Counted from the first letter of the stretch, positions 7,112-15,039 are shown. The stretch: 18,446 nucleotides of DNA from DASZCR01 sp035942915 (GCA_035942915.1 DASZCR010000006.1:1-18446); one strand, 5' to 3'. Notes: generated by a model not told the origin, from the letters alone. Numbers and translations: made by a program.

Positions 7112-9154
7112 ATGCGTCAACTCAGACCGCGCCCGCTCGTCGCATTGCTTCTGGCGGCGCTTGTCGGCTTCGCCGCCGTGACGGCGCAGACCGGACGGCG
7201 CAGTAGTTTCGACCCGTCCAATCTCTGCACGGAATGTAAGGCGTGCGACGACTTCTACATGTACGCCAACGGCGGCTGGCTCGCGCGCAACGAAATCCCC
7301 GGCGCCTTCTCCACTTGGGGCACGACCAGCCCCTTGCGCGAGAAGAACATCGAGGTGCTGCACCAGATTCTCGAAGAGGCGTCGAAGAATCCGAACGCGC
7401 GCGGCAACGAACAGAAAATCGGCGCGTTCTATGCCAGTTGCATGGACGAAGCCAAAATCGAAGCAGCCGGTGTCGCACCCATCACCGAGCACATCGCCCT
7501 CATCAACAAGATGAAGACGACGAGTGACCTGCCGAAGACCGTCGGCCAGTTGCACGCGCTCGGCATCCCCGGCCTCTTCGGCTTCGGCTCTTCGCAAGAC
7601 CTCAAGAACAGCACCAGCGTTATCGCCTTCGCCGGTCAAGGCGGACTGGGTCTGCCCGACCGCGACTTCTACTTCAAGGAAGATGAGAAATCGAAGCAGA
7701 CGCGCGAGGCTTACACGCAGCACGTCGCCAACATGTTCAAGCTGCTCGGCGACGATGCCGACCGCGCCGCCGCCAACGCCCAGACCGTGATGCGTCTGGA
7801 GACGGAACTGGCGCGCAACTCGCAAGACCGCGTCGCCCGCCGCGACCCGCTCAACCGCTACAACAAGGTGGCGCGCGGCCAACTGAAAACGCTCACGCCG
7901 AGCTTCGACTGGGAAGCCTACTTCAAGGCGCTCGGCGCTCCGAAGTTCACCGAGATTAACATCACGCCGCCCGCCTTCTTCAGCGGCTTCGACCAACTCG
8001 TGAAGAGCACATCGGTTGACGATTGGAAGACCTACCTGCGCTGGAATCTGGTGCGCTCGGCCGCTCCGGCGCTCTCTTCAGCCTTCGTCAACGAGAATTT
8101 CAACTTCTACAGCAAGACGTTGACGGGAACGAAAGAGATGTTGCCGCGCTGGCGTCGCTGCGTGAACTCGACCGACCAGACCTTAGGCGAGGCGCTCGGC
8201 GAAGTTTACGTCCGCCGTGCCTTCCCGCCCGAAGCGAAGGCGCGGATGAAGGAACTCGTCAACAACCTCGTCGCCGCTTTGCGCGAAGACATCACGACGC
8301 TCGAATGGATGAGCGAGCCGACGCGCAAGGCCGCCATCGCCAAGCTCGAAGCCTTCGGCGTCAAAATCGGTTACCCGGACAAGTGGCGCGACTACTCGAA
8401 ACTCAAAATCGACCGCGACTCTTTCACCGCCAACCTGATACGCGCCAACCGCTTCGAGCGCCAGCGCGACCTGCGGAAAATCGGCAACGCCGTTGACCGT
8501 ACCGAGTGGGGCATGACGCCTCCGACCGTCAACGCCTACCACAGCCCGCAGCGCGCCGAAATCGTCTTCCCGGCAGGCATCCTGCAACCGCCTTACTTCG
8601 ACCTCTCGGCCGACGATGCGATGAACTACGGAGCCATCGGCGGCGTCATCGGCCACGAGATGACGCACGCCTTCGACGACCAGGGGCGCAAGTTCGACCT
8701 GCGCGGTAACCTGACAGATTGGTGGACGGAGCAGGACGCGAAGAACTACACGGCGCGCGCCACGTGCGTCGAGGAACAGTTCTCCGGCTTCCGCGTCGAG
8801 GAAGTGGGCTTGAATCAGAACGGCAAGCTCGTGCTCGGAGAGTCCATCGCAGACCTCGGCGGGTTGAAGATTGCGTGGCTCGCTTTCCAGAAGTCGCTCG
8901 AAGGCAAACCGCGTCCGGCTAACATCGACGGCTTCACGCCGGAGCAGCGTTTCTTTCTCGGTTGGGCGCAGGTCTGGGGGCGCAAGCAGACGCCCGAAGC
9001 GATGCGTCAGCAGATACTGACCGACCCGCACCCCTTAGGCCGCTTCCGCGTCAACGGCCCGCTCTCCAACATGCCGCAGTTCGCCGAAGCCTTCGGCTGC
9101 AAGATGGGCGACCCGATGGTCAGGCCGGTCGATAAGCGTTGTCAGGTCTGGTAA
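7112..9154 (+). CDS. Exported M13-family (neprilysin/PepO-like) metalloendopeptidase
   Basis: Zinc metallopeptidase of family M13, 680 residues, which is normal for bacterial members. A signal peptide (hydrophobic 9-23, likely cleaved near AVTAQ) sends it out of the cytoplasm; there is no lipobox. The mature start has CTECKACDDFYMYANGGW, the family's DFY-YANG-W signature with three cysteines (39, 42, 45). The catalytic motif is HEMTH (515-519, with zinc ligands H515 and H519 and catalytic E516), the third ligand is E577 in GESIADLGG, and the substrate-binding NAY motif reads VNAYHSPQR. The ending FAEAFGCKMGDPM-RP-KRCQVW is the usual M13 C-terminus with its tryptophan. ATG 7112 is preceded by GGAGG at 7097-7101; an out-of-frame ATG at 7105 lies between. 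M13 enzymes cut short peptides. Confidence 0.95.
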   Translation: MRQLRPRPLVALLLAALVGFAAVTAQTGRRSSFDPSNLCTECKACDDFYMYANGGWLARNEIPGAFSTWGTTSPLREKNIEVLHQILEEASKNPNARGNEQKIGAFYASCMDEAKIEAAGVAPITEHIALINKMKTTSDLPKTVGQLHALGIPGLFGFGSSQDLKNSTSVIAFAGQGGLGLPDRDFYFKEDEKSKQTREAYTQHVANMFKLLGDDADRAAANAQTVMRLETELARNSQDRVARRDPLNRYNKVARGQLKTLTPSFDWEAYFKALGAPKFTEINITPPAFFSGFDQLVKSTSVDDWKTYLRWNLVRSAAPALSSAFVNENFNFYSKTLTGTKEMLPRWRRCVNSTDQTLGEALGEVYVRRAFPPEAKARMKELVNNLVAALREDITTLEWMSEPTRKAAIAKLEAFGVKIGYPDKWRDYSKLKIDRDSFTANLIRANRFERQRDLRKIGNAVDRTEWGMTPPTVNAYHSPQRAEIVFPAGILQPPYFDLSADDAMNYGAIGGVIGHEMTHAFDDQGRKFDLRGNLTDWWTEQDAKNYTARATCVEEQFSGFRVEEVGLNQNGKLVLGESIADLGGLKIAWLAFQKSLEGKPRPANIDGFTPEQRFFLGWAQVWGRKQTPEAMRQQILTDPHPLGRFRVNGPLSNMPQFAEAFGCKMGDPMVRPVDKRCQVW

Positions 9155-9183
9155 CGGACGGACAAATTCCAACTGACAATTCG

Positions 9184-9215
9184 AGAGGCGGGCGACAGTC
9201 GAGTTGCCCGCCTCT
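9184..9215 (+). terminator. Hairpin terminator after the M13 peptidase gene
   Basis: Arms AGAGGCGGGC (9184-9193) and GCCCGCCTCT (9206-9215) form a perfect, GC-rich 10-bp stem with a 12-nt loop, 29 nt after the peptidase stop. The downstream bases are AT-rich on the plus strand but have only a short T-run. It sits between converging genes and could also stop transcripts arriving from carD on the minus strand. The rest of the 195-nt gap (9155-9349) shows nothing else I can name. Confidence 0.75.
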
Positions 9216-9349
9216 AAACATTTGTTAGCGTGGCAGAGGCAGAGACACACGAAGACTGTGCGCCGGACTTCGGGAGGCCGTCGGTCGCAGGTGGTCGGGG
9301 AGACCGTATTGTCGGGGTGGACTGTAGCTTCTGGCCGCGCGTGCCGGAT

Positions 9350-9895
9350 TCAGTGACCGGCGGCGGCTCCAACGGCGCGCGTGCGCGCAGGGCGGCGTTC
9401 GTGCCGTGCGCAGGCTCGCGCCAGCGCCTGCTCGACGCGCGGCGAGACGTTGCACTCTGGCTGACGGCAGACGGCGGCCAACTCGGAGATGACAAGGTAG
9501 CGCGCACGTTCGAGCATCCGCTGTTCGCGGAACGAAAGCGGCTTGAGGTGGCTCAGATACGTCAGGTTCTTCAGTACGTCCGCGACTTCAAAGATGTCGC
9601 CCGTCCGCATCTTCTCGGAGAACTCCTTGAAGCGGTCTTTCCAATCGTTGGCCGGAGCAGTGAAGTCGTCGGCCAGATTCTTCAAAAGCATTTCACACTC
9701 GCCCGACGAGATGGGTGAGCGCAATCCGACTTCTAAAGCGTTGGCGACCGGGACGAGGACGACTGAGTTGGTAGCTGCGAGGCGAAGAGTGTAGAAAGGA
9801 AGGGATGTTGTTCCAATCTGTTTCTGTTCTATCTGTTCGATGGTTCCGATGCCGTGATTGGGGTACACGACTTTCTGGCCGACTTTGAAGCCCAC
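9350..9895 (-). CDS. carD: CarD/CdnL-family RNA polymerase-binding regulator
   Basis: Cytoplasmic transcription factor of the CarD/CdnL/TRCF family, about 181 residues. The N-terminal RNA-polymerase-interacting Tudor-like domain is clear: GFKVGQKVVYPNHGIGTIEQIE, followed by a beta-rich segment ending LVPVANALEVGLR (about 47-59). The rest is helical and matches the CarD DNA-binding domain (DWKDRFKEFSEKMRTGD, then KPLSFREQRMLERARYLVISEL). Family members bind the beta subunit and stabilise open complexes, often at rRNA and housekeeping promoters. Two adjacent GTG codons (9898 and 9895) could start it; AGGAGG at 9907-9902 gives 3-nt and 6-nt spacing, so I prefer 9895. The last 15 residues are Arg/Ala-rich and probably disordered. 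It is monocistronic by layout, with a promoter at 10011-10040. Confidence 0.9.
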   Translation of the reverse strand: MGFKVGQKVVYPNHGIGTIEQIEQKQIGTTSLPFYTLRLAATNSVVLVPVANALEVGLRSPISSGECEMLLKNLADDFTAPANDWKDRFKEFSEKMRTGDIFEVADVLKNLTYLSHLKPLSFREQRMLERARYLVISELAAVCRQPECNVSPRVEQALARACARHERRPARTRAVGAAAGH

Positions 9896-9944
9896 CACAC
9901 ACCTCCTGTGATTACAAAAAACAGTCTGCGCCTAACCGGGGGAA

Positions 9945-9990
9945 CGAGGACGGTTTGAAATCCTCGCTTAGTTTGCGACGCAGGGCGTCG
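9945..9990 (-). other. Two small hairpins in the carD leader
   Basis: Within the predicted leader, CGAGGA (9945-9950) pairs with TCCTCG (9961-9966) around a 10-nt loop, and CGACGC (9976-9981) pairs with GCGTCG (9985-9990) around a 3-nt loop. Both are short stems, so this is a modest structural call. They lie between the predicted promoter and the AGGAGG site. Confidence 0.4.
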
Positions 9991-10010
9991 GTTCGCTGAA
10001 TTCTCACAAA

Positions 10011-10040
10011 AGTGTAACAAGCGCCGGAGCGGAGCGTCAA
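10011..10040 (-). promoter_or_regulatory. Sigma70-like promoter for carD
   Basis: On the minus strand TTGACG (10040-10035) and TACACT (10016-10011) are separated by 18 nt, a good -35 and a fair -10 element. Transcription would start near 10004, giving a leader of about 110 nt before the GTG start. The remainder of the 241-nt gap up to 10136 shows no gene. Confidence 0.55.
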
Positions 10041-10136
10041 GCATCTTGTCCGCCGGGAAAGCGTGGAAATTCCGGGTGGTGAAACGCGAATCCGGGTGAT
10101 TTCGAACGAAGTGCGAACGGGTGTTTGCCGAAGCCT

Positions 10137-11897
10137 TCAACGAGACGTGTGCGAAGCGGGCGTCGCGGCAGCGAGCGTCGTCGCCTTCCAACCGTAGATG
10201 GCCGCGAGCGCAGAGATTCTCTGCAAGCGGTCTTTCAGACTTTGCGCTGCCTGTCGCACGTTGGTTTCATCGCGCGCGGCGAGCAGGTGGAAGACATGCG
10301 TATTAAAGCCCGCGTTCCCGTTTTCCGTGTTGACGCCTGCGCGATTGGCCTCCTCGACCAACTCGCCGAGTATCTCAAGGGCGAGCGCGTTGTTGACGGG
10401 CGCGACCTCCGTCGCCAACTCGCTCAGCACGCGCGGCAGCTTCGACGAACGGTCGATGAGCGGGCCGACCATCGAGGCCAGTTCCGCCGGGACGTAAGGC
10501 TCGTCCGGCGACAACTCGCCGCGCTTGAGACGCCTCACGACCTCGCTCACGAGCACGGACGCCGAAGCAGCATCTTTGTCTTTCACCATCCGCCGGATGA
10601 TTCGCGGATACGCGTTGAGGATGGCCTGCGGCGTCATCAGTTGACGCGCGAGACGCTCGGCCCCGGCAGTGTCTCCGCGCTCGGCCAGATGCAGGGCCTC
10701 ACGCGTGTTCAGGTTTTCCGTCAGACGCCGCTTCGTCGCACCTTCTTTCATCAGGTCGAGCAGCTTGCGCGCCTCTGCGAAATCCTGATAACCGAGCGCG
10801 CTGCGGAAGGCGTTCTCAAGGTCTATCGCGTCCTTCGTCTGGCGCGCCAGCTTCGTCTTCTCCTCGTAGCTCTTGCGCCCGCTCTCCTCCCACGTCTCGG
10901 TCAGAGACTTCGGAGCAGGCGCGCCCTCGACGCGCGTCGTGCGTTCGAGATTGAGAAACTGCCCGGCCAACTCCGGCGCATACAGGTTGATATAAGGCCA
11001 CTGATAGATGACCTGTGCGCGTATGAACTGGCGCGCCGCGCCCGGCTTGAGTTGCTCCATCGCCGTCGCCGTGTTGAGCAGGAACAAGTAGTAGGCGCGA
11101 TAGGTGGCGGGCGAGGCCGTGCCGATATTGCGCGGGCGGTCGCCGTCGAAGAAAGTTTCGGAGCGCAACATCTGCGTCAGAGCAAAGTTGACGCGCGTGA
11201 GGCTCGAAGGGTGTTGGACGAAGACGGAGACGGGCAGCGCGCGCAGGCGCTCGATGTATTGGAGGATGAGACGGTCGGCCGCCGCGCGGTCGCGTTCGCC
11301 GACGGCGCGGACGCTGAGGGCGGGCGAGATGACTGTCGGCTCGGCCTCGACGGCGCGCAGGATGTAGTCGGCAGCCGACTCCAAATCGCCCGCGTCGGCC
11401 GCCCGCTGGCCGAGCGACGAGAGAAGTTCGTTCTCTTCGAGCTTACCCATCTCGCGCGCGAGCGCGGCCGAGAGCTCTTCGGCGAAGGCGCGGTCGCGGT
11501 TGGCAATGTCGAAGACGCGCCGACGGATGGAGCCGCGAGCCATGCTGCTGGCCGTCGGCGGCGTCAGGCCAGCGCCGACCTCTCTCTGCCGCGCACGCTT
11601 GCGCTCCTCCTCCGCAGGCAGCAGCAACTCTATCGCCTCGCGCAGAAGTCTGCGCGCCCACTCGCCGTCGAGCGTCCACGCCGCATCGGCGATTGAAGCT
11701 TTCGCGGAGGCGCGTGCGAGGGGATTGTCGAGCTTGGCGGCTTCGGCTTCGAGCGCCTGCAAATCGCCGACGAGGGCGAGACGCACAAGCGACGCTTCCG
11801 CGCCCGCCTCCGCAGGCTTCTGTGAGTTTTCTGTCTGCGCGCGCACGGACGGCGCGAGGAGTGCCAGTGTCAGGATGGCTAAGAGCGTATAACGCAT
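10137..11897 (-). CDS. Exported helical-repeat protein of unknown function
   Basis: A 586-residue protein I do not recognise. It opens with a classical signal peptide (MRYTLLAILTLALLAPSVRAQ, cleavage likely after ARAQ-like VRAQ at 21), so it should be exported. The rest is Ala/Leu/Glu/Arg-rich and almost entirely alpha-helical in character, with repeated A-x-A-D/E-x-A segments (for example LARASAKASIADAAW, DLESAADYILRAVEAEP, DFAEARKLLDLM) that suggest degenerate TPR-like helical repeats; I see no catalytic motif. ATG at 11897 fits the signal peptide; the open frame extends 17 codons upstream without signal character. A long antisense frame (10125-11696) is a shadow: it has no signal peptide and no domain. 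It follows phoR by 111 nt on the same strand, across a repeat, so membership in the Pho operon is uncertain. Confidence 0.75.
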   Translation of the reverse strand: MRYTLLAILTLALLAPSVRAQTENSQKPAEAGAEASLVRLALVGDLQALEAEAAKLDNPLARASAKASIADAAWTLDGEWARRLLREAIELLLPAEEERKRARQREVGAGLTPPTASSMARGSIRRRVFDIANRDRAFAEELSAALAREMGKLEENELLSSLGQRAADAGDLESAADYILRAVEAEPTVISPALSVRAVGERDRAAADRLILQYIERLRALPVSVFVQHPSSLTRVNFALTQMLRSETFFDGDRPRNIGTASPATYRAYYLFLLNTATAMEQLKPGAARQFIRAQVIYQWPYINLYAPELAGQFLNLERTTRVEGAPAPKSLTETWEESGRKSYEEKTKLARQTKDAIDLENAFRSALGYQDFAEARKLLDLMKEGATKRRLTENLNTREALHLAERGDTAGAERLARQLMTPQAILNAYPRIIRRMVKDKDAASASVLVSEVVRRLKRGELSPDEPYVPAELASMVGPLIDRSSKLPRVLSELATEVAPVNNALALEILGELVEEANRAGVNTENGNAGFNTHVFHLLAARDETNVRQAAQSLKDRLQRISALAAIYGWKATTLAAATPASHTSR

Positions 11898-11920
11898 GGT
11901 GCGCGGATGATACCCCCTAA

Positions 11921-12014
11921 AAGTCTGAAGTCTGAAGTCTAATGTCACAACGTCGCACCCCTTACACGCCGGAGCGGAACTTCAGATTCAGATTTCACAC
12001 ACTCGACTTCAGAC
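11921..12014. repeat. Degenerate inverted array of AAGTCTG heptamers
   Basis: Plus-strand 11921-11940 carries AAGTCTG twice plus AAGTCT, in perfect 7-nt register. The complementary units follow at 11979-11996 (ACTTCAGATTCAGATTTC, with lost bases) and 12005-12014 (GACTTCAGAC), the last overlapping the phoR stop. The two sides could pair imperfectly across about 40-60 nt. This gives the phoR-downstream junction the same architecture as the GTGATRG arrays but with another unit. Confidence 0.75.
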
Positions 12015-13334
12015 CTCCTCTCTGACGGGCAACTCGATGGTGAAGGTCGAGCCATGACCGGGTGTGGAGCGGACGTTGGCCTCGCCGCCGTGCGCGCGTG
12101 CGAGGTGTTTGACGATGGCGAGGCCGAGTCCTGTGCCGCCGAGAGCGCGCGAGCGTGCACGGTCAACGCGATAGAAACGCTCGAAGATGCGCGCCAGATG
12201 TTCCGGCGCGATGCCTTCGCCCGCGTCCGTCACGGAGATGCGGTCGCGTCCTGCCGTGCGTTCATGCGAGACGGTGACGCAGCTTCGCTCTGCGCTGAAC
12301 TTGACTGCGTTGTCGATGAGGTTCGTCAACATCTGTTCGAGGCGGCGCGGGTCTGCGTGGACAATCGTCTCGGCGGGCACAAGGTTGCACAACTCGACCC
12401 CGCGCTCGGAGGCTCGCGCCGCCAGCGCCGTCGCGCAATCGCCGACGAGCGTCGAGAGACGCACGGGCGCAAGCTCGACGGCGACCGTGCCGGTCTCGAT
12501 GGCTGAAAGTTCGAGGATGTCGTTAATCAGGTTGTGCATCCGCTCGGCGTTGCGGCGAATCACGGCGAGGAAGCGACGATTGTTCTCCGGCTCGTCAACT
12601 GCTCCTTCTTCGAGCGTTTCGACGAAGGTGAGAATGGCCGTCAGAGGCGTCCGCAGTTCATGCGAGACGTTTGATAAGAACTCCTGTCGGACGTGTTCGA
12701 GCCGTTCGAGCCGCGTGATGTCGAAGAAGACGCCGACTGCGCCGCGCGCCGTCTCGCCCGCCGTCTTCGGCGCTTGTCCAAGCGGCGCAACGTGGAGGTC
12801 GAAGACGCGACGCTCGGCCTCCGGCGTCTCAATCTTGACCTCTGTGCGTTCGCCGCGCGCGACAGCCGCCGCAAACGCGGAGTAGACGGCCGGGTTGCGC
12901 GTCAACTCGCTCAGACGACGCGGCATGAAAGGCTCTGTGCTCGCGCCGAAGAGGTCGCGCGCCGCGTTGTTCGACGCGATAACTCGCATCCCTCCGTCAA
13001 CCACCAGCACGCCTTCGCGCATGCTGTCCATCGTCGCTTCGAGCAGAGCAGCCGCAGGCACGTCGCCCGACTCGACGGCCGTCGCCACCGTCAGACCGAG
13101 CGCCTCGATGTCCGGCCCCGTCGCCCGCACGGGACGAACGCCTGCGCGTGCCGAGAGGGCTTCGCTGGCGCTCCTGCGACGCGCGCCCGCAGAGGCCAGC
13201 GCGCAGAGCGCATAACCGGCGCACGCGCCTCCGAGCGTCGCCCATGCGGCCGCCGCGTGCGAAGCAAAGAGCAGCACGCAGGCCGCGATGAGAGCCACGC
13301 CGAGCGCGACCGCCAGCCATGTTCGGAGGTTCAT
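12009..13334 (-). CDS. phoR: PhoR-type phosphate sensor histidine kinase
   Basis: Inner-membrane histidine kinase of the Pho two-component system, 441 residues. Order: two hydrophobic segments at the N-terminus (about 5-24 and 28-48), with no large periplasmic domain as is usual for PhoR; a PAS domain (about 97-208: SMREGVLVVDGGMRVIASNNAARDLFG); HisKA with H225 in FLSNVSHELRTPLTAI; then the ATPase domain with the N box NLIDNAVKFS (N342), G1 box DAGEGIAPEH (D370), F box IFERFYRVD and G2 box GGTGLGLAIVKHL (399-411). ATG 13334 is chosen because it begins the first membrane segment; the open frame upstream overlaps phoB. No ribosome binding site is visible; a start 49 nt after the phoB stop suggests coupled translation. 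Phosphate is sensed indirectly through PhoU and the Pst transporter. Confidence 0.93.
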   Translation of the reverse strand: MNLRTWLAVALGVALIAACVLLFASHAAAAWATLGGACAGYALCALASAGARRRSASEALSARAGVRPVRATGPDIEALGLTVATAVESGDVPAAALLEATMDSMREGVLVVDGGMRVIASNNAARDLFGASTEPFMPRRLSELTRNPAVYSAFAAAVARGERTEVKIETPEAERRVFDLHVAPLGQAPKTAGETARGAVGVFFDITRLERLEHVRQEFLSNVSHELRTPLTAILTFVETLEEGAVDEPENNRRFLAVIRRNAERMHNLINDILELSAIETGTVAVELAPVRLSTLVGDCATALAARASERGVELCNLVPAETIVHADPRRLEQMLTNLIDNAVKFSAERSCVTVSHERTAGRDRISVTDAGEGIAPEHLARIFERFYRVDRARSRALGGTGLGLAIVKHLARAHGGEANVRSTPGHGSTFTIELPVREEV

Positions 13335-13363
13335 AAAGACTGTCGAGAAAACTCGTCGGCGCT

Positions 13364-13383
13364 CGACACACGCGCGCGTGTCG
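13364..13383. repeat. GC-rich palindrome in the phoB-phoR gap
   Basis: ACACGCGCGCGTGT (13368-13381) is a perfect 14-nt palindrome; CGACAC and GTGTCG (13364-13369, 13378-13383) give an alternative hairpin with an 8-nt loop. It directly follows the phoB stop and could be a weak intra-operon hairpin. No T-run follows. Confidence 0.5.
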
Positions 13384-14094
13384 CTACTCGGCCGCGTCCG
13401 TCCGCTTCTCTGCGCAGCCGACGAAGCGATAGCCGACGCCGACGACCGTCTCAATCGAATCGCCGCACGCGCCGAGCTTCTGTCTGAGGCGTCGGATGTG
13501 TACGTCGAGCGTGCGCGAGTCGCCGTAATACTGATAGCCCCAGACGTTATCGAGCAACTGCTGGCGCGTGGCGACGCGGCCTGCGCCGCGCACGAGCACG
13601 GCCAGCAGCGAGAACTCCTTGCGCGTCAGTTTCACCGGCTCGCCGTCGCAGACGACGCGCATCTCGTCGTAGTCGATAGAGAGGCGCGCATCTTCATAAC
13701 GCGCGGCGGCCGATTCGTCTGCACGTCTGAGGACGGCGCGGACGCGCGCCAGCATCTCGCGCACGGAGAAGGGCTTCGAGATGTAGTCGTCCGCGCCGAG
13801 GTCTAATCCGGCGACGCGGTCGGCCTCGGAAGCTTTGGCCGTGAGCATGATGATGGGCGTGCGGCGCGTCGTCGGCTCGCGGCGGAGGCGACGGCACAAC
13901 TCCGTGCCCGACATGCCGGGCAGCATCAGGTCGAGCACGACGAGCGCGGGCGGGTTCTTCGCGTCGAGCGCCAGTTGCAACCCCTCCTCGCCCGTCAACG
14001 CCACGCGCGTCTCCAACCCCTCGCGCTCAAGGTTATAGCGCAACCCCTCGGCGATGTCCGGGTCGTCTTCGACAATGAGCACAGGTTTAGACAT
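13384..14094 (-). CDS. phoB: PhoB-type phosphate response regulator
   Basis: OmpR/PhoB-family response regulator of 236 residues, the cognate partner of the adjacent PhoR. The receiver domain (1-120) has the acidic pocket ED-D at 9-11, phospho-acceptor D55 in VVLDLMLPGMSG, T85 and K107 in SKPFSVREML. The winged-helix DNA-binding domain (about 133-228) contains LTRKEFSLLAVL, TRQQLLDNVWGY and SRTLDVHIRRLRQKLG, ending in VVGVGYRFV. ATG 14094 starts the conserved SKPVLIVEDD strand. There is no Shine-Dalgarno sequence before it: the upstream bases are the C-rich arm of a heptamer array. The frame stays open through the array, which would translate into an ITHHPSP-type heptapeptide repeat; I regard that extension as unlikely to be real protein. 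The gene stops 49 nt before phoR. Confidence 0.95.
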   Translation of the reverse strand: MSKPVLIVEDDPDIAEGLRYNLEREGLETRVALTGEEGLQLALDAKNPPALVVLDLMLPGMSGTELCRRLRREPTTRRTPIIMLTAKASEADRVAGLDLGADDYISKPFSVREMLARVRAVLRRADESAAARYEDARLSIDYDEMRVVCDGEPVKLTRKEFSLLAVLVRGAGRVATRQQLLDNVWGYQYYGDSRTLDVHIRRLRQKLGACGDSIETVVGVGYRFVGCAEKRTDAAE

Positions 14095-14101
14095 AAGACA
14101 A

Positions 14102-14213
14102 GTGATAGGTGATAGGTGATAGGTGATGGGTGATGGATGATGGGTGATAAGAGAAAGCCTGTTTCTTATCCTCTCACCCAACACTTATCACCCATCACTC
14201 ATTTCTTATCACA
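14102..14213. repeat. Inverted heptamer array, phoB-phoU junction
   Basis: Left arm: seven in-register heptamers of GTGATRG type at 14102-14150 (three GTGATAG, two GTGATGG, then ATGATGG and GTGATAA). Centre: GAGAAAGCCTGTTT (14151-14164). Right arm: degenerate complementary units 14165-14213, including TTATCACCCATCAC, ending 3 nt before the phoU stop. The innermost stem GATAAG/CTTATC (14146-14151/14165-14170) is exact. The array occupies nearly the whole 121-nt gap. Confidence 0.9.
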
Positions 14214-14215
14214 GG

Positions 14216-14878
14216 TTAGTTGCTGTGCTTGATGACGGCGGCCTCGGCCATGTAGACCGTCAACTCGCAGATGTCGGTGACGTAGTCGCCGATGCGTTCG
14301 AGGTGTTTGGCGACGAGGAGCAGGCGCGCGGCGCGCGTGGCCGTCGAAGGGTCGCCGACCATCAGGTCAATGAGGTCGCGGAAGACGGCGGCGTAGAGGG
14401 CATCTATCTCCTCGTCGCGTCCGATGAGCGAGCGTGCACGTGCGGCGTCGCCGGAAGTGAAGGCATCGAGCGCGGCTCTCAGTAAGACGGAGGCCGTCTC
14501 GGCCATGCTCGGCAGACCGGCGAAGATGCGCGACAGTTGCGGCTCGTCGTTGAGGTCGAGGGCGGCGCGCGCGATGTTGCAGGCGTGGTCTGCGATGCGC
14601 TCAAGCAGCGGCGTCATCTTGGCGACGGCGACGACGAAGCGGAGGTCGCGCGCGGCGGGCTGACGCAGGGCGAGGATGTCGATGCAGAGACGGTCAATCT
14701 CGACTTCGAGACGGTCAATCTGGTCGTCGCCGTCGAGCACGGCGCGCGCCGCCGCGCTGTCGCGCTCGGCAAGCGCACGCGTCGCCTTGCGCACGGCCGT
14801 CTCGGCCTCGCCGCCCAACAGCAGCACGCGGTCGCGCAAAATATTCAACTCCTGGTCGAGCCGTCTGTGTGATTCCAT
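14216..14878 (-). CDS. phoU: Phosphate signalling protein PhoU
   Basis: Cytoplasmic helical protein of 220 residues made of two PhoU repeats. It links the Pst transporter with PhoR and represses the Pho response when phosphate is plentiful. Each repeat carries the metal-cluster motif: ERIADHACN (93-101) and ERIGDYVTDICE (194-205). The start MESHRRLDQELNILRDRVLLLG is typical, so ATG 14878 is chosen. No Shine-Dalgarno sequence precedes it; upstream is the C-rich arm of a heptamer array, through which the frame stays open. The position between pstB and phoB is the common one in pst operons. Confidence 0.95.
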   Translation of the reverse strand: MESHRRLDQELNILRDRVLLLGGEAETAVRKATRALAERDSAAARAVLDGDDQIDRLEVEIDRLCIDILALRQPAARDLRFVVAVAKMTPLLERIADHACNIARAALDLNDEPQLSRIFAGLPSMAETASVLLRAALDAFTSGDAARARSLIGRDEEIDALYAAVFRDLIDLMVGDPSTATRAARLLLVAKHLERIGDYVTDICELTVYMAEAAVIKHSN

Positions 14879-14890
14879 AGCTTTGAATGG

Positions 14891-15039
14891 GTGATGGGTG
14901 ATAAGTGATAGGTGATGGGTGATGGGTGATGGGTGATAGAACAAAAGCGTTTCTCTTATCACCTATCACCCATCACCCATCACTTCCTTCCTATCACCTA
15001 TCACCCATCACTTATCACTTCCTTCTCATCACCTATCAC
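14891..15039. repeat. Inverted heptamer array, phoU-pstB junction (largest copy)
   Basis: Left arm: seven in-register heptamers at 14891-14939 (four GTGATGG, two GTGATAG, one GTGATAA). Centre: 14940-14955, including AAAAGCGTTTCT. Right arm: twelve consecutive in-register heptamers at 14956-15039, ten of them YYATCAC and two TTCCTTC (units 5 and 10). Folding would pair at least four units on each side, with some G-U pairs in RNA. It fills most of the 170 nt between the phoU start and the pstB stop. Confidence 0.93.
14956..15025. repeat. 35-nt tandem duplication inside the heptamer array
   Basis: The right arm has a second-order period: units 1-5 (14956-14990) and 6-10 (14991-15025) both consist of four YYATCAC units followed by one TTCCTTC. 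The two 35-nt blocks differ at only three positions (first base of units 1/6 and the first two bases of units 4/9), and units 11-12 begin a third block. Confidence 0.8.

Noticed and set aside
9216..9349. Possible small gene or tRNA between the convergent peptidase and carD genes
   Set aside because: No cloverleaf could be drawn and the plus-strand open frame here continues as a shadow of carD.
10125..11696. 523-codon plus-strand open frame
   Set aside because: It is antisense to the exported protein gene; it has Arg-rich, domain-free composition and no ribosome binding site, while the minus frame has a clear signal peptide.
14095..14184. N-terminal extension of PhoB read through the heptamer array
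   Set aside because: The receiver domain begins at ATG 14094 with the family-standard first strand; the extension is only the translated repeat. Kept as a question in the findings because no ribosome binding site supports 14094.
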